From Marinactinospora thermotolerans DSM 45154 (GTDB lineage: Bacteria > Actinomycetota > Actinomycetes > Streptosporangiales > Streptosporangiaceae), in assembly GCF_900167435.1 (NCBI RefSeq), contig NZ_FUWS01000001.1, forward strand, positions 373,295 through 437,294: DNA of 64,000 nt, read 5' to 3'. Under the pieces are notes generated by a model. The model was not told the origin of the DNA. It ran no database searches and was given only the letters and a program-made list of their open reading frames with translations. This document shows, in pieces, positions 1 through 9,548 of the stretch. Within the stretch, counting starts at the first letter, position 1, and every line of letters starts with the position of its first letter. Position numbers and translations under genes: made by a program.

Positions 1-543
1 GCCGGGAAGGACGTGCTGCGCGCCTTCCAGCAGCCCTTCGACGACGTCCGGGTGCTCCTCGTGGGACAGGACCCCTACCCCACTCCCGGGCACGCGGTGG
101 GTCTGAGCTTCTCCGTGGCGCCGGACGTCAAGCTGCCGGGCAGCCTGCGCAACATCTACAAGGAGTACACCGAGGACCTGGGGCTGCCCATGCCCTCCAA
201 CGGCGATCTCACGCCGTGGACCGAGCGCGGTGTGCTGCTGCTCAACCGCGTTCTCACGGTACTCCCGCGCAAGCCCGGCTCGCACCGCGGCAAGGGCTGG
301 GAGGAGGTCACCGAACAGGCCATCCGCGCGCTCGCCGAGCGCGGCAAGCCGATGGTGGCGATCCTGTGGGGCCGCGACGCGCGCAACCTGCGCCCGCTGA
401 TGCCGGGCGTGCCGTGCGTGGAGTCCACCCACCCCAGTCCGATGTCGGCGCACAACGGCTTCTTCGGCTCGCGCCCCTTCAGCCGGGCCAACGCCCTGTT
501 GGAGGAGCAGGGCGCCGAACCGGTCGACTGGCGGCTGCCCTGA
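1..543 (+). CDS. ung: Uracil-DNA glycosylase, family 1 (5' truncated by window edge)
   Basis: The product removes uracil from DNA at the start of base-excision repair. The reading frame is open from base 1 and enters the window without a start codon. The visible part carries the catalytic water-activating loop GQDPYP close to the left edge and, near the C-terminus, the DNA-intercalation loop [14 protein letters not shown], both diagnostic of family 1 UDG. About 45 N-terminal residues should lie outside the window, since these enzymes are about 225 residues long and 180 are visible. The gene ends just before a strong hairpin and converges with the VOC gene. Confidence 0.96.
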   Translation, partial: AGKDVLRAFQQPFDDVRVLLVGQDPYPTPGHAVGLSFSVAPDVKLPGSLRNIYKEYTEDLGLPMPSNGDLTPWTERGVLLLNRVLTVLPRKPGSHRGKGWEEVTEQAIRALAERGKPMVAILWGRDARNLRPLMPGVPCVESTHPSPMSAHNGFFGSRPFSRANALLEEQGAEPVDWRLP

Positions 544-558
544 CCTCTCCCCTCTGGG

Positions 559-596
559 GCGGGACGATGCCGCGCGCGGGTGCGGCATCGTCCCGC
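559..596. terminator. Bidirectional terminator between ung and the VOC gene
   Basis: A perfect 15-bp inverted repeat (559-573 and 582-596) with an 8-nt loop lies between the two converging stop codons. There is no long U tract, as is usual for actinobacterial intrinsic terminators. Confidence 0.75.
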
Positions 597-608
597 TCCG
601 GGTGCGGC

Positions 609-1007
609 TCAGTCGGCGCTGTCCCCCGCGGCGGCCAGTTCGGCGTCGCTGCGCTCGACACAGAACTCGTTGCCCTCGGGGTCGGCGAGGACCACGAACC
701 CCTTGCCGTCGGGCGTACGGAAGTCCGAGAGGAACGTGGCCCCGATCCCGACCAGCCGCTCCACCTCCTCGTCCCGGGTCGCCTCCGAGGGCCCCAGGTC
801 GAGGTGGACCCGGTTCTTGACCACTTTCCCCTCGGGAACCCGGAGGAAGAGCAGCCCCGGCTGCCCGTCGGGGGTGTCGATGTAGGCCTCGTCCGCCCCG
901 GGGCCGCTCCGCGGGTCGACCGGTACGCCGATCACCCGCGCCCAGAACTCCGCGAGCGCGTGCGGATCGGCGCAGTCGATGGTGATGTTGCGGATGGGGG
1001 ACGGCAT
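609..1007 (-). CDS. VOC superfamily (glyoxalase/bleomycin-resistance fold) protein
   Basis: This 132-residue protein has the paired beta-alpha-beta-beta-beta modules of the vicinal oxygen chelate fold: an opening NITIDCADPHALAEFW segment, a central VHLDLGP strand and the closing FVVLADPEGNEFCVE motif typical of this superfamily. The substrate is unknown; such small actinobacterial VOC proteins are usually annotated only to fold. The ATG is preceded by AGGAGG at good spacing. It is transcribed divergently from the first NACHT gene across a 136-bp intergenic region. Confidence 0.85.
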   Translation of the reverse strand: MPSPIRNITIDCADPHALAEFWARVIGVPVDPRSGPGADEAYIDTPDGQPGLLFLRVPEGKVVKNRVHLDLGPSEATRDEEVERLVGIGATFLSDFRTPDGKGFVVLADPEGNEFCVERSDAELAAAGDSAD

Positions 1008-1143
1008 GGGGCCTCCTGATCGACGGGGACGGTGGTAGTGGCCGCACGGGCACGTGCCCGGGGGCGGGTTCCGCTAACCGTCACGGTTTGTACACAATAG
1101 GCACGCCCAGCCGGTACCGGTTTTTCGGAGAGGCCACCCCCGC

Positions 1144-4100
1144 ATGGCGAAGAAGCTGAGCTACACCGACGCACTACAGATCCTCGGCGCGGACGACCCC
1201 GCGGCCCTGGACTTCGCCGGACGGCTGATCGAGGGGGGACTGGGCCTGCTCGGCGTCCCGGACCTGCTGGGGGTGCGCGAAATGGTGCTCGAGCACGGCC
1301 GTGACGCGCTGGTCCGCCTGCGCGGGAGGATCGACGGCACGTCGCGCCACGACCGCAGCGAGCGCATCGCAGCGGCCCACCAGGTCATCGTCGTCACCGC
1401 CTTCTTCGAGGCGGTCGGCGAGGTGCTGGCCTCCCCCGGCTGCCCCCTGTCCCTGGCCGACCTGGAGATCACCCCGGAGGAGCAGCACGGCCTGTTCTCC
1501 TCGACGCTGACCTCGTGGAGTGTGCGTCCCCCCATCGGGTTGCGCACCGAGCGCATCGCCCGGATCTACACGTCGCGCGCCGAACTCCTCCTGCGCTTCC
1601 TGCACGGTCTGGCGGCGTGGGAGCGGCTGGGCGACGGCGAGCGCCGCACCGTGGGCGAGCTGATCCGGACCCAGGTCCCCGCCCTGGCCGAGCGGCGCTA
1701 TTGGGAGTCCTACCACGCCTTGGCCGCCGACGTCGCGGAGTTCGGCGTGTGGGTGGCCGCGACCGAGCACGCGACCACGCGGGCCGACATCGACCGGCTC
1801 GCCGTGGGGCTGGCCGGCCTGGAGGAGATGGTGGGCCGTCTCCCTTCGGGGAACTCCGCCGAACGGCACCGCGCCGAGCTCACCGAGATCTACCGGCGCG
1901 TGCTGCGTCGTCCCCTGCTCAGCTCCCACGACGTTCCCGCCGGCCTGCGCCTGCCCACGATGGAGGAGGCCTACCTGGCCCCGCGCGGCCGGCTCGGGTT
2001 CACCTCGGGCGAGAGCCGGCCCTCCTCGCTCTCCTGGTGGGAGGGCGCCGAGGTCCACGAGGACCTGCAACCGCTGCTGGTGTCGCTGCTGACCCAGCCC
2101 GACGCGACGGACGGCCCCCTGGTCGTCCTGGGCCACCCCGGTGCGGGCAAGTCCAAGCTGACCGAGATGCTCGCGGCCCGCCTGCCCCTGGGCGCGTTCC
2201 TACCGATACGGGTCGAGCTGCGCGCGGTCCAGGCCGACGCCCCCATCCGACGCCAGATCGAAGAGGGCATGGCGGCGGTGCTCCACACCGACGTCGCCTG
2301 GCGGGACCTCGCCGACTCCGCCGGCGACGCGCTGCCCGTCGTCATCCTCGACGGCTTCGACGAACTGCTCCAGGCCACCGGGGTGAACCGCTCGGACTAC
2401 CTGGAACGTGTGCAGGAGTTCCAACGGGACCAGTCCGCCCTGGGCCGGCCGATCGCCGTGATCGTCACCAGCCGCACCGTGGTGGCCGACCGCGTCCGCT
2501 TTCCCGAGTCGACGCCGGTGATCCTGCTGGAGCCCTTTGACGAGGGGCGGATCTCCCGGATGCTCGACGTGTGGAGCGGGCTCAACGCCGACGAGCTCCT
2601 CTCGCGCGGGCTACGGCCGCTCACCCTCGACATCGTGCTGGCCCACCGCGAGCTCGCCGAGCAGCCGTTGCTGCTGATGATGCTGATGATCTACGACGCC
2701 GACGGCAACGCCCTGCGCAACGCCACGGCCGGCCTGTCCCGGGCCGGCCTCTACCAGCAACTGCTCAGCTCTTTTGCCGAGCGGGAGGTGCGCAAACACC
2801 GCCCCCACCTGGACGCCCCCGGGTTGCGGCGCGCGATCGACGACGAGCTACGGCGCCTGGAGGTGGTGGCGATGGCCATGTTCGCCCGCCGCGGCCAGAC
2901 GGTGACGGCCGAGGAGCTGGGCGCCGATCTCGCCGTGCTGTTCCCCGACTCCGGCACGCACACCGGCGATCCGGGGCTGCACGGCCGGATCGACGACGCC
3001 GACCAGGTACTCGGCCGTTTCTTCTTCGTGCACGAGGCGCGGGCCCTCCAGGACGGCGGAGCGCGCAGCGTCTATGAGTTCCTGCACGCCACGTTCGGCG
3101 AGTTCCTGGTCGCCCGGATGGTGGTGGAGGCCCTGCGGGAACTGGTCGAGGAACGCCGGCACGCGCGGCGACGGCGCTACGCCGAACCCCTCAACGACGG
3201 GCTCCTCTACGCGATCACGTCGTTTGCCGCGCTGCCGGGACGCTCGGCGGTGCTGGAGTTCGCCGACGACCTGTTGCAGGACTGGTTCACCCGTCTGCCG
3301 GAGGAACGCGGGGAGTGCCGCGCCCTGCTGGTCGACCTGTTCCGGGAGGCCCCCTTCCCTTCGCCCCACCGCTCCTTCTCCGACTACGCCCCCCGCCGGA
3401 TCCCCATCACCCAGCGTCAGGCGCTGCACAGCACGAACCTGGTCGTCCTGCTGACCCTGGTCGAGGAGGGGGAGATCGACATCGCCGAGCTCTTCCCCGA
3501 CTCGCGGGACCCCTGGCAGTCCTGGCGGGGGATGAGCGGGCTGTGGCGCGGGATGACCGCCGCCGAGTGGCACGGCACGATCGACGCGATCAGGGTCCGC
3601 CATCTCGGATACCTGGGAGATCGGCCGCGCAGCGTGGTGCAGCGCGGCCGCCCCGAACCGGTCAACGTCGGCGAGTGCATCGGGTTCGAGCTGCGCGCCG
3701 ACGTCACCGGCCCCCTCGCGGTCGCCGACCCCTACTCCATCGTCGTCCCCTATGACGGGGTCACCTCCAAACTGCTGCGCTCCATGGCCCTGCGCGCCAA
3801 CGGCACCGCGAGCCGGATGGTGCTGATGCTGCTGCCCTACCTGTTCCACGCCGGTGAGGACCTGGGGACCTGGTTCGTGGACCCCATCGACCCCGACCTG
3901 GCGTGGGCGGAGACCTATGACGTACTGGAGCTGCGCCTGGGACGGCCCCGGGCCGACGCGCCCGGCCGGCTGGAGCGCTACACGCGGCTGTTGTCGAGCC
4001 CGACGCTGGGGCGGGTGGAGCTGATCGTGCTGCGCCAGGCCGCGGAGGACCTCGCGCTGACCTCCGACGCGGTCCCCGAACGCGCCGCCCTGGTGCGGGT

Positions 4101-4347
4101 CGTGGAGAGCTTCTTGCACGACGTCCGGTCGGCCCGGGGGATCACCACCGCCGACGTCCGTTCCGCGATGGACGCCCTGCGCCCCTTCCTGCGCCACGGC
4201 GAGACCGCCGACACGGTGCTGGGCCGGGTGATCACCGACGCGATGGAGCCGCTGGACGCCCCGCCCTCGGACGACGTGCCTGGACGACCCGTCGCTCCCG
4301 GCCGGGCGGCCCTTTACCCGGGAGGATCCGGCGGCAGCGCCAGCTGA
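1144..4347 (+). CDS. NACHT-domain NTPase with N-terminal NNH7-type helical domain (NLR-like, first of a tandem pair)
   Basis: A 1067-residue STAND-type NTPase. The N-terminus (LSYTDALQILG, then RIAAAHQVIVVTAFFEAV near residue 90) matches the helical domain I know from actinobacterial NACHT proteins (NNH7). Walker A is GHPGAGKS at residues 330-337 and Walker B is VILDGFDELL at 400-409. The helical region after the ATPase ends with the NACHT-typical FLHATFGEFL near 645-654. The last 400 residues, where a sensor would be expected, show no repeat I recognise. NACHT proteins with such architectures act in anti-phage immunity or signalling; that role is inferred here. The start has GGAGAGG 10 nt upstream. 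A homologous gene follows 166 bp downstream on the same strand. The protein looks cytoplasmic. Confidence 0.88.
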   Translation: MAKKLSYTDALQILGADDPAALDFAGRLIEGGLGLLGVPDLLGVREMVLEHGRDALVRLRGRIDGTSRHDRSERIAAAHQVIVVTAFFEAVGEVLASPGCPLSLADLEITPEEQHGLFSSTLTSWSVRPPIGLRTERIARIYTSRAELLLRFLHGLAAWERLGDGERRTVGELIRTQVPALAERRYWESYHALAADVAEFGVWVAATEHATTRADIDRLAVGLAGLEEMVGRLPSGNSAERHRAELTEIYRRVLRRPLLSSHDVPAGLRLPTMEEAYLAPRGRLGFTSGESRPSSLSWWEGAEVHEDLQPLLVSLLTQPDATDGPLVVLGHPGAGKSKLTEMLAARLPLGAFLPIRVELRAVQADAPIRRQIEEGMAAVLHTDVAWRDLADSAGDALPVVILDGFDELLQATGVNRSDYLERVQEFQRDQSALGRPIAVIVTSRTVVADRVRFPESTPVILLEPFDEGRISRMLDVWSGLNADELLSRGLRPLTLDIVLAHRELAEQPLLLMMLMIYDADGNALRNATAGLSRAGLYQQLLSSFAEREVRKHRPHLDAPGLRRAIDDELRRLEVVAMAMFARRGQTVTAEELGADLAVLFPDSGTHTGDPGLHGRIDDADQVLGRFFFVHEARALQDGGARSVYEFLHATFGEFLVARMVVEALRELVEERRHARRRRYAEPLNDGLLYAITSFAALPGRSAVLEFADDLLQDWFTRLPEERGECRALLVDLFREAPFPSPHRSFSDYAPRRIPITQRQALHSTNLVVLLTLVEEGEIDIAELFPDSRDPWQSWRGMSGLWRGMTAAEWHGTIDAIRVRHLGYLGDRPRSVVQRGRPEPVNVGECIGFELRADVTGPLAVADPYSIVVPYDGVTSKLLRSMALRANGTASRMVLMLLPYLFHAGEDLGTWFVDPIDPDLAWAETYDVLELRLGRPRADAPGRLERYTRLLSSPTLGRVELIVLRQAAEDLALTSDAVPERAALVRVVESFLHDVRSARGITTADVRSAMDALRPFLRHGETADTVLGRVITDAMEPLDAPPSDDVPGRPVAPGRAALYPGGSGGSAS

Positions 4348-4513
4348 GAAACCGCTTCCTTGCGGGAGGACGGCGGCACCGGCCCGCTGTCCTTCCCGTC
4401 CCCGCTCCGCCTCGCGTGGAAAACCACCGGCAACCCCCTGACGGGACGGGGGTGCAGGCGTCAGGATGGTCACGGCGTTCATCTCCGGATCCCGGTGACC
4501 CCTCGGTGGTGCC

Positions 4514-7468
4514 ATGCGCGAGCCCGTCCGTTATTCCGACGCGATCCGTTTCCTCGGGGCCGACGAGGAGCGGGTGATCCACCTCATCGACCGTCTCGCC
4601 CGCGGTGAGGAGACCGACCTTCTCGCCGCCCGTACCGACCTCGTGCGCTTCGCGCACCGGGCGGTGAACCGTCTGGAGCGCGAGGCGCACCGGCTCGGCC
4701 GGTTGGAGCGCACGCGGCGCATCGCCGCGGCGCACACCGCGATCGTGGTGACCGCGTTCTTCGAGGCCCTGGACGACACCGAGCTGCCGTTCGAGCTCAA
4801 CGGCCCGGGGACCGGCCTGGACGCCGCGACCGTCGACGCCTCCAGCCCCCGTCACCTCGGCGAGTTCGTGATGCTGTTGGTGGGGTCGGCGCCGCCGCTG
4901 CCCCGTCCGCAACGTCCCCCCGGTGACGCCCGCGCCCGGGTGCGCCGCTTCTACGCGCGGCGCTGCAAACAGCTCCCCGCCGTGGTGCGGCGGATGCCGA
5001 TGTGGGAGGAGCTGGGCGAGGCCTACCGCAGCGCGATCGCCGACCGGCTCGGTTCCGGCCTGGCCGACCGCTGCCTGCTGCGTTACGAGGAGCTGCGCGA
5101 CAAGCTCGCGGCGGGTTTCCCGGAGTTCGGGGCGTGGGCGAACCTCCACATCGAACGGCAGCGGCACGCCGCCCTGCCGGAGGCCGCGAGCGGGCTCGTC
5201 CGGTTGCGCAACCGTCTGCAGTCGATCAGCACGGGCGGCACCCCGTCGCCCGAGCGAGCGAAGGCGGCCCGGGACCACCGTGAGCGCCTCGTCGCCCCCG
5301 TCGCGGCGCTCGCCCCCGGGGCGACGGCGGTCCACCTTCCGCCGCTCGGCATCGCCTACGTCGATCCCCGCTTCCGCGCCGCCGAGATCGGGCCGGCCGC
5401 GCGGCCCCACGACCCCGAGTGGTGGGAGACGGCCTCGCGGGTACGCGACGACCTGGCGGAGTTCCTTCTGGGCCACCTGACCTCTCCCCGGGCGTTGAGC
5501 GCGCCGCTGGTCGTCCTCGGCCCCTCGGGTTGCGGAAAGACCGCGTTGACCCACGTGCTGGCGGCCCGCCTTCCCGAGGCCGACTTCGCGGTGGTGCGGG
5601 TCGCGGCGCACGAGCTCGCCCCCGGGGACGGCACCGCCGAGATCACCGGGCGGCTGCGCGGTGTCGTCGACCCGGTCCTGGAGGAGTCCGCGCGCGGGGA
5701 CGGCGCGTTGCCCGTGCTCGTCCTGGATGGTCTGGAGGAGTTGACCAGCCGCGCCACCGTGTCGCGTTCGGAGCTGCTGGAACGGCTGTCACGCTTCCAG
5801 CGGGAGCGGGCCGGTGGTGACGCCCCCGTGGTGATCGTGGTGACCTGCCGCGACCTGACGGCGGTCCGGGTGCGTTTCCCTGCCGGCAGCGTCGCGGTGC
5901 GTCTGGAGGACTTCACCGACGATCAGATCGCCGCGTGGCTGGACACCTGGAACCGGGTCAACGCCGGCTACTTCAGCCATAACGGGGTGGCCCCCTTGGA
6001 CATCGAGGCCCTCACCCCCCACCTGGGGTTGGCGCGCAGGCCGATGCTCCTGCTGCTGCTCGCCCTCTACGACGGTGTCGGCAACGCGCTGCGCCGGCTG
6101 TCGGCACCCCTGCGCGAGACCGTGCTCTACGAGCGCTGGCTTCGCCGGCTCGCCGAGAGCGCCGACCGCGCCGACCCCCGTGTGACCGGCCGCCCTCCCG
6201 AAGCCGACACCGACCCGCCCGTGCGCACCGGCCGGATCGAGCGCGCCCTGCTCACCACGTCGCTGATGGCGTTCTCCATGTTCAACCGCGGGGGCTGGCA
6301 CGCGCCGGCCGAGGTGATCGCCGAGGACCGCTCCCGGCTGCTGCACTGGCCGCCGCACTGTGCCCCGCCCCTGGATCCGGCCCGGATGGGCTGCGCCGTC
6401 CCCGCCGACGGCCCCGTGGGACGGCTGTCGTTCACCCACCCGGCGCTCGGCGAGTACCTGGTGGCCCGTCTCGTCGCCGAGGAGTTGGCCGACCTGGCCG
6501 AGGCCCGGGTCCGCGACCTGCGCGCGATCCGGCCATCGCCACCCGACGACATGTTCCTGCGCGCGTTGCTGTCCTTCACTCCGCTGTCGGTGTCGGGCGA
6601 GATACCGAGGTTCCTCACCGAACGGCTGTCGCTCCTGGCTCCGGGGATCCGCGACGAGCTGCGCATCGTCCTGGCCGAACTGTTACGCGGCCCCGGCGTG
6701 GCCCACCACGACCACCCCTATGGGGGCTACGCACCGGTTCCCGCCAGTGTGGCCGCGCGTGAGGCCGCCTACACCGCCAACCTGATGCTGGCCCTGGTCG
6801 CCGTCCACGGCGGGGCGGTCCCCCTGCGCGACCTGTTCGGCGCCGACGCCGTGCGGCGCTGGCGCCGCCACGCCCACCTGTGGAAGTCCCAGCTTCCCCC
6901 GGAACAGTGGGTGAGCCTGGTGTATGCGCTGGAGGTGCGGGAGGGTCATGACGGGCTGACCGTAGGCCCCGGCGCCGTCTGCGCCGCGGGGTGCGCCGGC
7001 ACGCCCCCGAGCGCGCAGACCGACCTGGAGTTCGTGGCCCGCGAGTGCGCTCTGCTCGCCGACTCCGGCACCCAGCGCCTCGTGCACGCCCTGGAACCGT
7101 TGGTGCGCGTCTTCGGCGGGGACGTGACCGCGCGACGTGACGACGCGCCCTCGGACGCGCACGTCCTGATGACGCTGGCGTTCGGTCCCGTGGACGGTGG
7201 TGACGACGTGCTGGTCGCCGCCTATGAGCGGGCGTTCGAACTGGCCGACGGTCTCGACTCCGACGAGCGACTGCGTTTCCAGGTGTTCGTCTTGCGCCAG
7301 TTGCGCGGTCACGCCCACCGGCTCGGCGCGCGGCTGGTCCCGCTTCTGGCCCGCCATGTCCGCCCCATCGGCGTGGCCAAGGGGGCGCGCGCGTCGGTGC
7401 GCCGCCTCGCCCAGGAGCACAACGACCACGTCGAGGCGGTCCGCGCGGTGCTGGCGGGACGGTGGTGA
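4514..7468 (+). CDS. NACHT-domain NTPase, second of a tandem NLR-like pair
   Basis: A 984-residue paralogue of the preceding gene with the same order of parts: an N-terminal YSDAIRFLGADEE segment, the RRIAAAHTAIVVTAFFEAL helix, Walker A GPSGCGKT at residues 336-343, Walker B VLVLDGLEEL at 401-410, and the post-ATPase LSFTHPALGEYL segment near 638-649. The Walker B acidic cluster is DGLEEL, against DGFDEL in the first protein. The N-terminal and ATPase parts align by eye throughout, while the C-terminal thirds differ more, as expected if the two recognise different triggers. It is 166 bp downstream of its neighbour without a clear terminator between, so co-transcription is likely. An immune role is inferred from family knowledge. 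Confidence 0.87.
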   Translation: MREPVRYSDAIRFLGADEERVIHLIDRLARGEETDLLAARTDLVRFAHRAVNRLEREAHRLGRLERTRRIAAAHTAIVVTAFFEALDDTELPFELNGPGTGLDAATVDASSPRHLGEFVMLLVGSAPPLPRPQRPPGDARARVRRFYARRCKQLPAVVRRMPMWEELGEAYRSAIADRLGSGLADRCLLRYEELRDKLAAGFPEFGAWANLHIERQRHAALPEAASGLVRLRNRLQSISTGGTPSPERAKAARDHRERLVAPVAALAPGATAVHLPPLGIAYVDPRFRAAEIGPAARPHDPEWWETASRVRDDLAEFLLGHLTSPRALSAPLVVLGPSGCGKTALTHVLAARLPEADFAVVRVAAHELAPGDGTAEITGRLRGVVDPVLEESARGDGALPVLVLDGLEELTSRATVSRSELLERLSRFQRERAGGDAPVVIVVTCRDLTAVRVRFPAGSVAVRLEDFTDDQIAAWLDTWNRVNAGYFSHNGVAPLDIEALTPHLGLARRPMLLLLLALYDGVGNALRRLSAPLRETVLYERWLRRLAESADRADPRVTGRPPEADTDPPVRTGRIERALLTTSLMAFSMFNRGGWHAPAEVIAEDRSRLLHWPPHCAPPLDPARMGCAVPADGPVGRLSFTHPALGEYLVARLVAEELADLAEARVRDLRAIRPSPPDDMFLRALLSFTPLSVSGEIPRFLTERLSLLAPGIRDELRIVLAELLRGPGVAHHDHPYGGYAPVPASVAAREAAYTANLMLALVAVHGGAVPLRDLFGADAVRRWRRHAHLWKSQLPPEQWVSLVYALEVREGHDGLTVGPGAVCAAGCAGTPPSAQTDLEFVARECALLADSGTQRLVHALEPLVRVFGGDVTARRDDAPSDAHVLMTLAFGPVDGGDDVLVAAYERAFELADGLDSDERLRFQVFVLRQLRGHAHRLGARLVPLLARHVRPIGVAKGARASVRRLAQEHNDHVEAVRAVLAGRW

Positions 7469-7493
7469 GCGGCCCGCTCCACCGCCCGCCGTC

Positions 7494-8267
7494 TCAGCCC
7501 GCGTCGCCGAGGATCCGGCGCGCCAGTTCGGGCAGCACCCGTCCGATGGGGTCGCGCAGCAGCGCGTCGGCCACCTCGTCGTAGGGGGTGGGCTGGGCGT
7601 TGACGATCACCAGCCCGGCTCCCCCTTCTACCGCGAGGTCGCACAGGCCGGCGACCGGATGTACCGACAGCGACGTGCCGACGGCGAGGAACAGGTCGCA
7701 CTCCTGCGCGGCGTCGATGGCTGCCTGGAGCACGTCCTCCCGCAACCGCTGTCCGAAAGAGATCGTGTCGGCCTTCTGGATGCCGCCGCAGCGTCGGCAC
7801 TTCGGGTCGGACTCCTCCTCCAACCGCTCCAGGACCTCGGGGGTGGGAGTGCGCAGTCCACAGGCCAGGCACACGACCCGGTGGATGGTGCCGTGGACCT
7901 CGATGACGTGGTCGGGGTCGGTTCCGGCCTGCTGGTGGAGACCGTCGATGTTCTGGGTGACGAGCGCGTGCAGCCGGCCGGCCCGGTCGAGGTCGGCCAG
8001 CGCGCGGTGCGCGGCGTTGGGCTCGGCCTCCCAGATCGGGCTGGCGCGCCGCATCTGCCAGACCCTGCGGCGCACGTCGGCGTCGGAACGGTAGACGTCG
8101 ATGTCGAACAGCGCCGCCGCCCCCGGGTCGGTGGTCCACACTCCTTGCGGTCCGCGGAAGTCGGGGATGCCGGACTCGGTGGAGATCCCGGCGCCAGTGA
8201 GCACCGTCACGCGGTCGCTGTCGGCGAGCCAGGCGGCGACGTCGGCGATACCCGAGGTGGAAGTCAT
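7494..8267 (-). CDS. Sir2-family NAD-dependent protein deacylase
   Basis: The 257-residue product shows the full sirtuin signature: GAGIS at residues 25-29, followed by GIPDFRG, then TQNIDGLHQQAG, the catalytic HG in VHGT, and a zinc ribbon with CLAC and CRRC pairs. It removes acyl groups from lysines using NAD+. I chose the ATG at 8267 because the sirtuin fold begins right after it; upstream in-frame codons read like non-coding sequence. With intact zinc and catalytic residues it looks like a metabolic sirtuin rather than the divergent Sir2 NADase effectors of phage defence. It converges with the second NACHT gene, 25 bp away. Confidence 0.93.
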   Translation of the reverse strand: MTSTSGIADVAAWLADSDRVTVLTGAGISTESGIPDFRGPQGVWTTDPGAAALFDIDVYRSDADVRRRVWQMRRASPIWEAEPNAAHRALADLDRAGRLHALVTQNIDGLHQQAGTDPDHVIEVHGTIHRVVCLACGLRTPTPEVLERLEEESDPKCRRCGGIQKADTISFGQRLREDVLQAAIDAAQECDLFLAVGTSLSVHPVAGLCDLAVEGGAGLVIVNAQPTPYDEVADALLRDPIGRVLPELARRILGDAG

Positions 8268-8379
8268 GTTTCCCCGCATCCGTGTGGGCGTGCGATGTCC
8301 GCCCATTCTGTCAGTGCCCGCGCGACCGACGATGCCGCTACTGCAAAGCCCCACGAACAGTGCCAAAATCGACCTACTC

Positions 8380-9258
8380 ATGAAACAGCCGCCATACATC
8401 CTCGTGGTCAACGGCACGAAGGTCCGCCGCCCCGTCTTCGTGCTGGGCGCCCCGCATTCGGGGGTCGACCTGGTCGCCCGCGCGCTCGGCCGGGTTCCCG
8501 GCTTCCACCTCACCTCGGGCCAGCCCAGTGTGTTGCACGCCGTCTACGCCTTCGCGCGGCGGCCCTCCATCGCGGAGGAACGGCGTTCGGGCGCCGCGAC
8601 GCTGGTGCGGGACGCCTTCGCCGAGGCATGGCAGCTCACCCCCTTCACCTGTCCTCGCTGCCCCGACGAGAACGTCGCGGCGCGTGACGCCGCACGGCCG
8701 TGCCGCCACGCGGGAAAGGCGAACCGTTTCGGCGACGCCAGCCCCGACCTGCTCTACAGCGCCGCCGCCCTACGCGACGCCTTCGACGACGCGCTCTTCG
8801 TCCAGATCATCCGGGACGGCAGGGACGTGGTCGCCGACATGCTGGCCGACGAGCGTTCGCTGGCGTGGTTTCGGCCCGGCATGGCCAACCTGGACGACGA
8901 GCTGCCCAACCCCTTCTTCGGTATCGAGACCGAGGAAGAGCGCGACGAGTACCCGAAGCTGTCCCTGGCCGCCAAGAGCGCGTTGCGCTGGCGCGGGGCG
9001 GTCCGGATGGCGGCGCGGCTACGCGGCGAACTGGGCCGGGAGCGGCTGTTGACACTGCGTTATGAGGATCTGCCGGGCGGGGAGGTCGAGGCCGCGGAAC
9101 GGCTGTCGGAGTTCGCCTCGGCCCGGGTCTCGGCGGTGGAGCTGGTTCGGACGGGGTCCGCGGGGATCGGCTCGTGGCGGACGCGGCTGAGCCCGCAGCA
9201 GCGGGAGGAGATCCGTTCGACCGCCCACACCGAGCTCTCGCGCCTGGGCTACCTGTGA
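8380..9258 (+). CDS. Sulfotransferase family protein (PAPS-dependent)
   Basis: A 292-residue protein with the two PAPS-binding elements of sulfotransferases: the 5'-phosphosulfate loop VLGAPHSG (residues 21-28), and the 3'-phosphate helix IIRDGRDVVADML in the middle. A cysteine-rich insert (CPRCPDENVAARDAARPC) lies between them and may bind a metal, which is unusual. The C-terminal part includes RYEDLPGG, also typical of the family. The acceptor is unknown. The ATG at 8380 was chosen because family similarity begins there. It is transcribed away from the Sir2 gene. Confidence 0.82.
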   Translation: MKQPPYILVVNGTKVRRPVFVLGAPHSGVDLVARALGRVPGFHLTSGQPSVLHAVYAFARRPSIAEERRSGAATLVRDAFAEAWQLTPFTCPRCPDENVAARDAARPCRHAGKANRFGDASPDLLYSAAALRDAFDDALFVQIIRDGRDVVADMLADERSLAWFRPGMANLDDELPNPFFGIETEEERDEYPKLSLAAKSALRWRGAVRMAARLRGELGRERLLTLRYEDLPGGEVEAAERLSEFASARVSAVELVRTGSAGIGSWRTRLSPQQREEIRSTAHTELSRLGYL

Positions 9259-9331
9259 CCGAGCGCCCCGCGGAGGCCGCGACCGCCCACCCCGCTGCCG
9301 GCCGGCCCCGGCATTGCCTACGATGGCCGCT

Positions 9332-9490
9332 ATGGGAGCACTCGGAATCGCAGAACTCATCGCCCTGACCGTGATCATGGCGGTCCCCGTCAGCATCTTC
9401 GCGGCGGCCGTCGTCTACCTGGTCCGGCTCGCCCGCAAGGGGCCTGAGGCGACGCTCGCCGGCGCCCTGAAGCGCCGCGAACTCGCCTGA
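9332..9490 (+). CDS. Small single-pass membrane protein (52 aa)
   Basis: A short reading frame starting MGALGIAELIALTVIMAV, with one hydrophobic segment of about 22 residues (ELIALTVIMA through VVYLVRL) followed by a basic tail (ARKG, KRRELA). This is a classic small membrane protein with its C-terminus in the cytoplasm. A second in-frame ATG lies three codons upstream (9323). No strong ribosome-binding site is visible. It ends 9 bp before a strong terminator hairpin, which supports a real transcript. Function unknown. Confidence 0.55.
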   Translation: MGALGIAELIALTVIMAVPVSIFAAAVVYLVRLARKGPEATLAGALKRRELA

Positions 9491-9498
9491 CGGACACG

Positions 9499-9540
9499 AA
9501 GGGGGCGGGGCCGTGGCATGTGCCACGGCCCCGCCCCCTT
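9499..9540. terminator. Strong bidirectional terminator hairpin
   Basis: Perfect 20-bp arms (9499-9518 and 9521-9540) around a 2-nt centre lie between the small membrane protein gene and the converging aldo/keto reductase gene. The A-rich left edge and T-rich right edge allow termination on both strands. Confidence 0.85.
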
Positions 9541-9548
9541 CGCCGGGA

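Noticed and set aside
7494..8267. Sir2 next to NACHT genes as a joint defence system
   Set aside because: The sirtuin has a complete zinc ribbon and deacylase motifs and is transcribed in the opposite direction, so it looks like a metabolic enzyme and not a Sir2 NADase effector.
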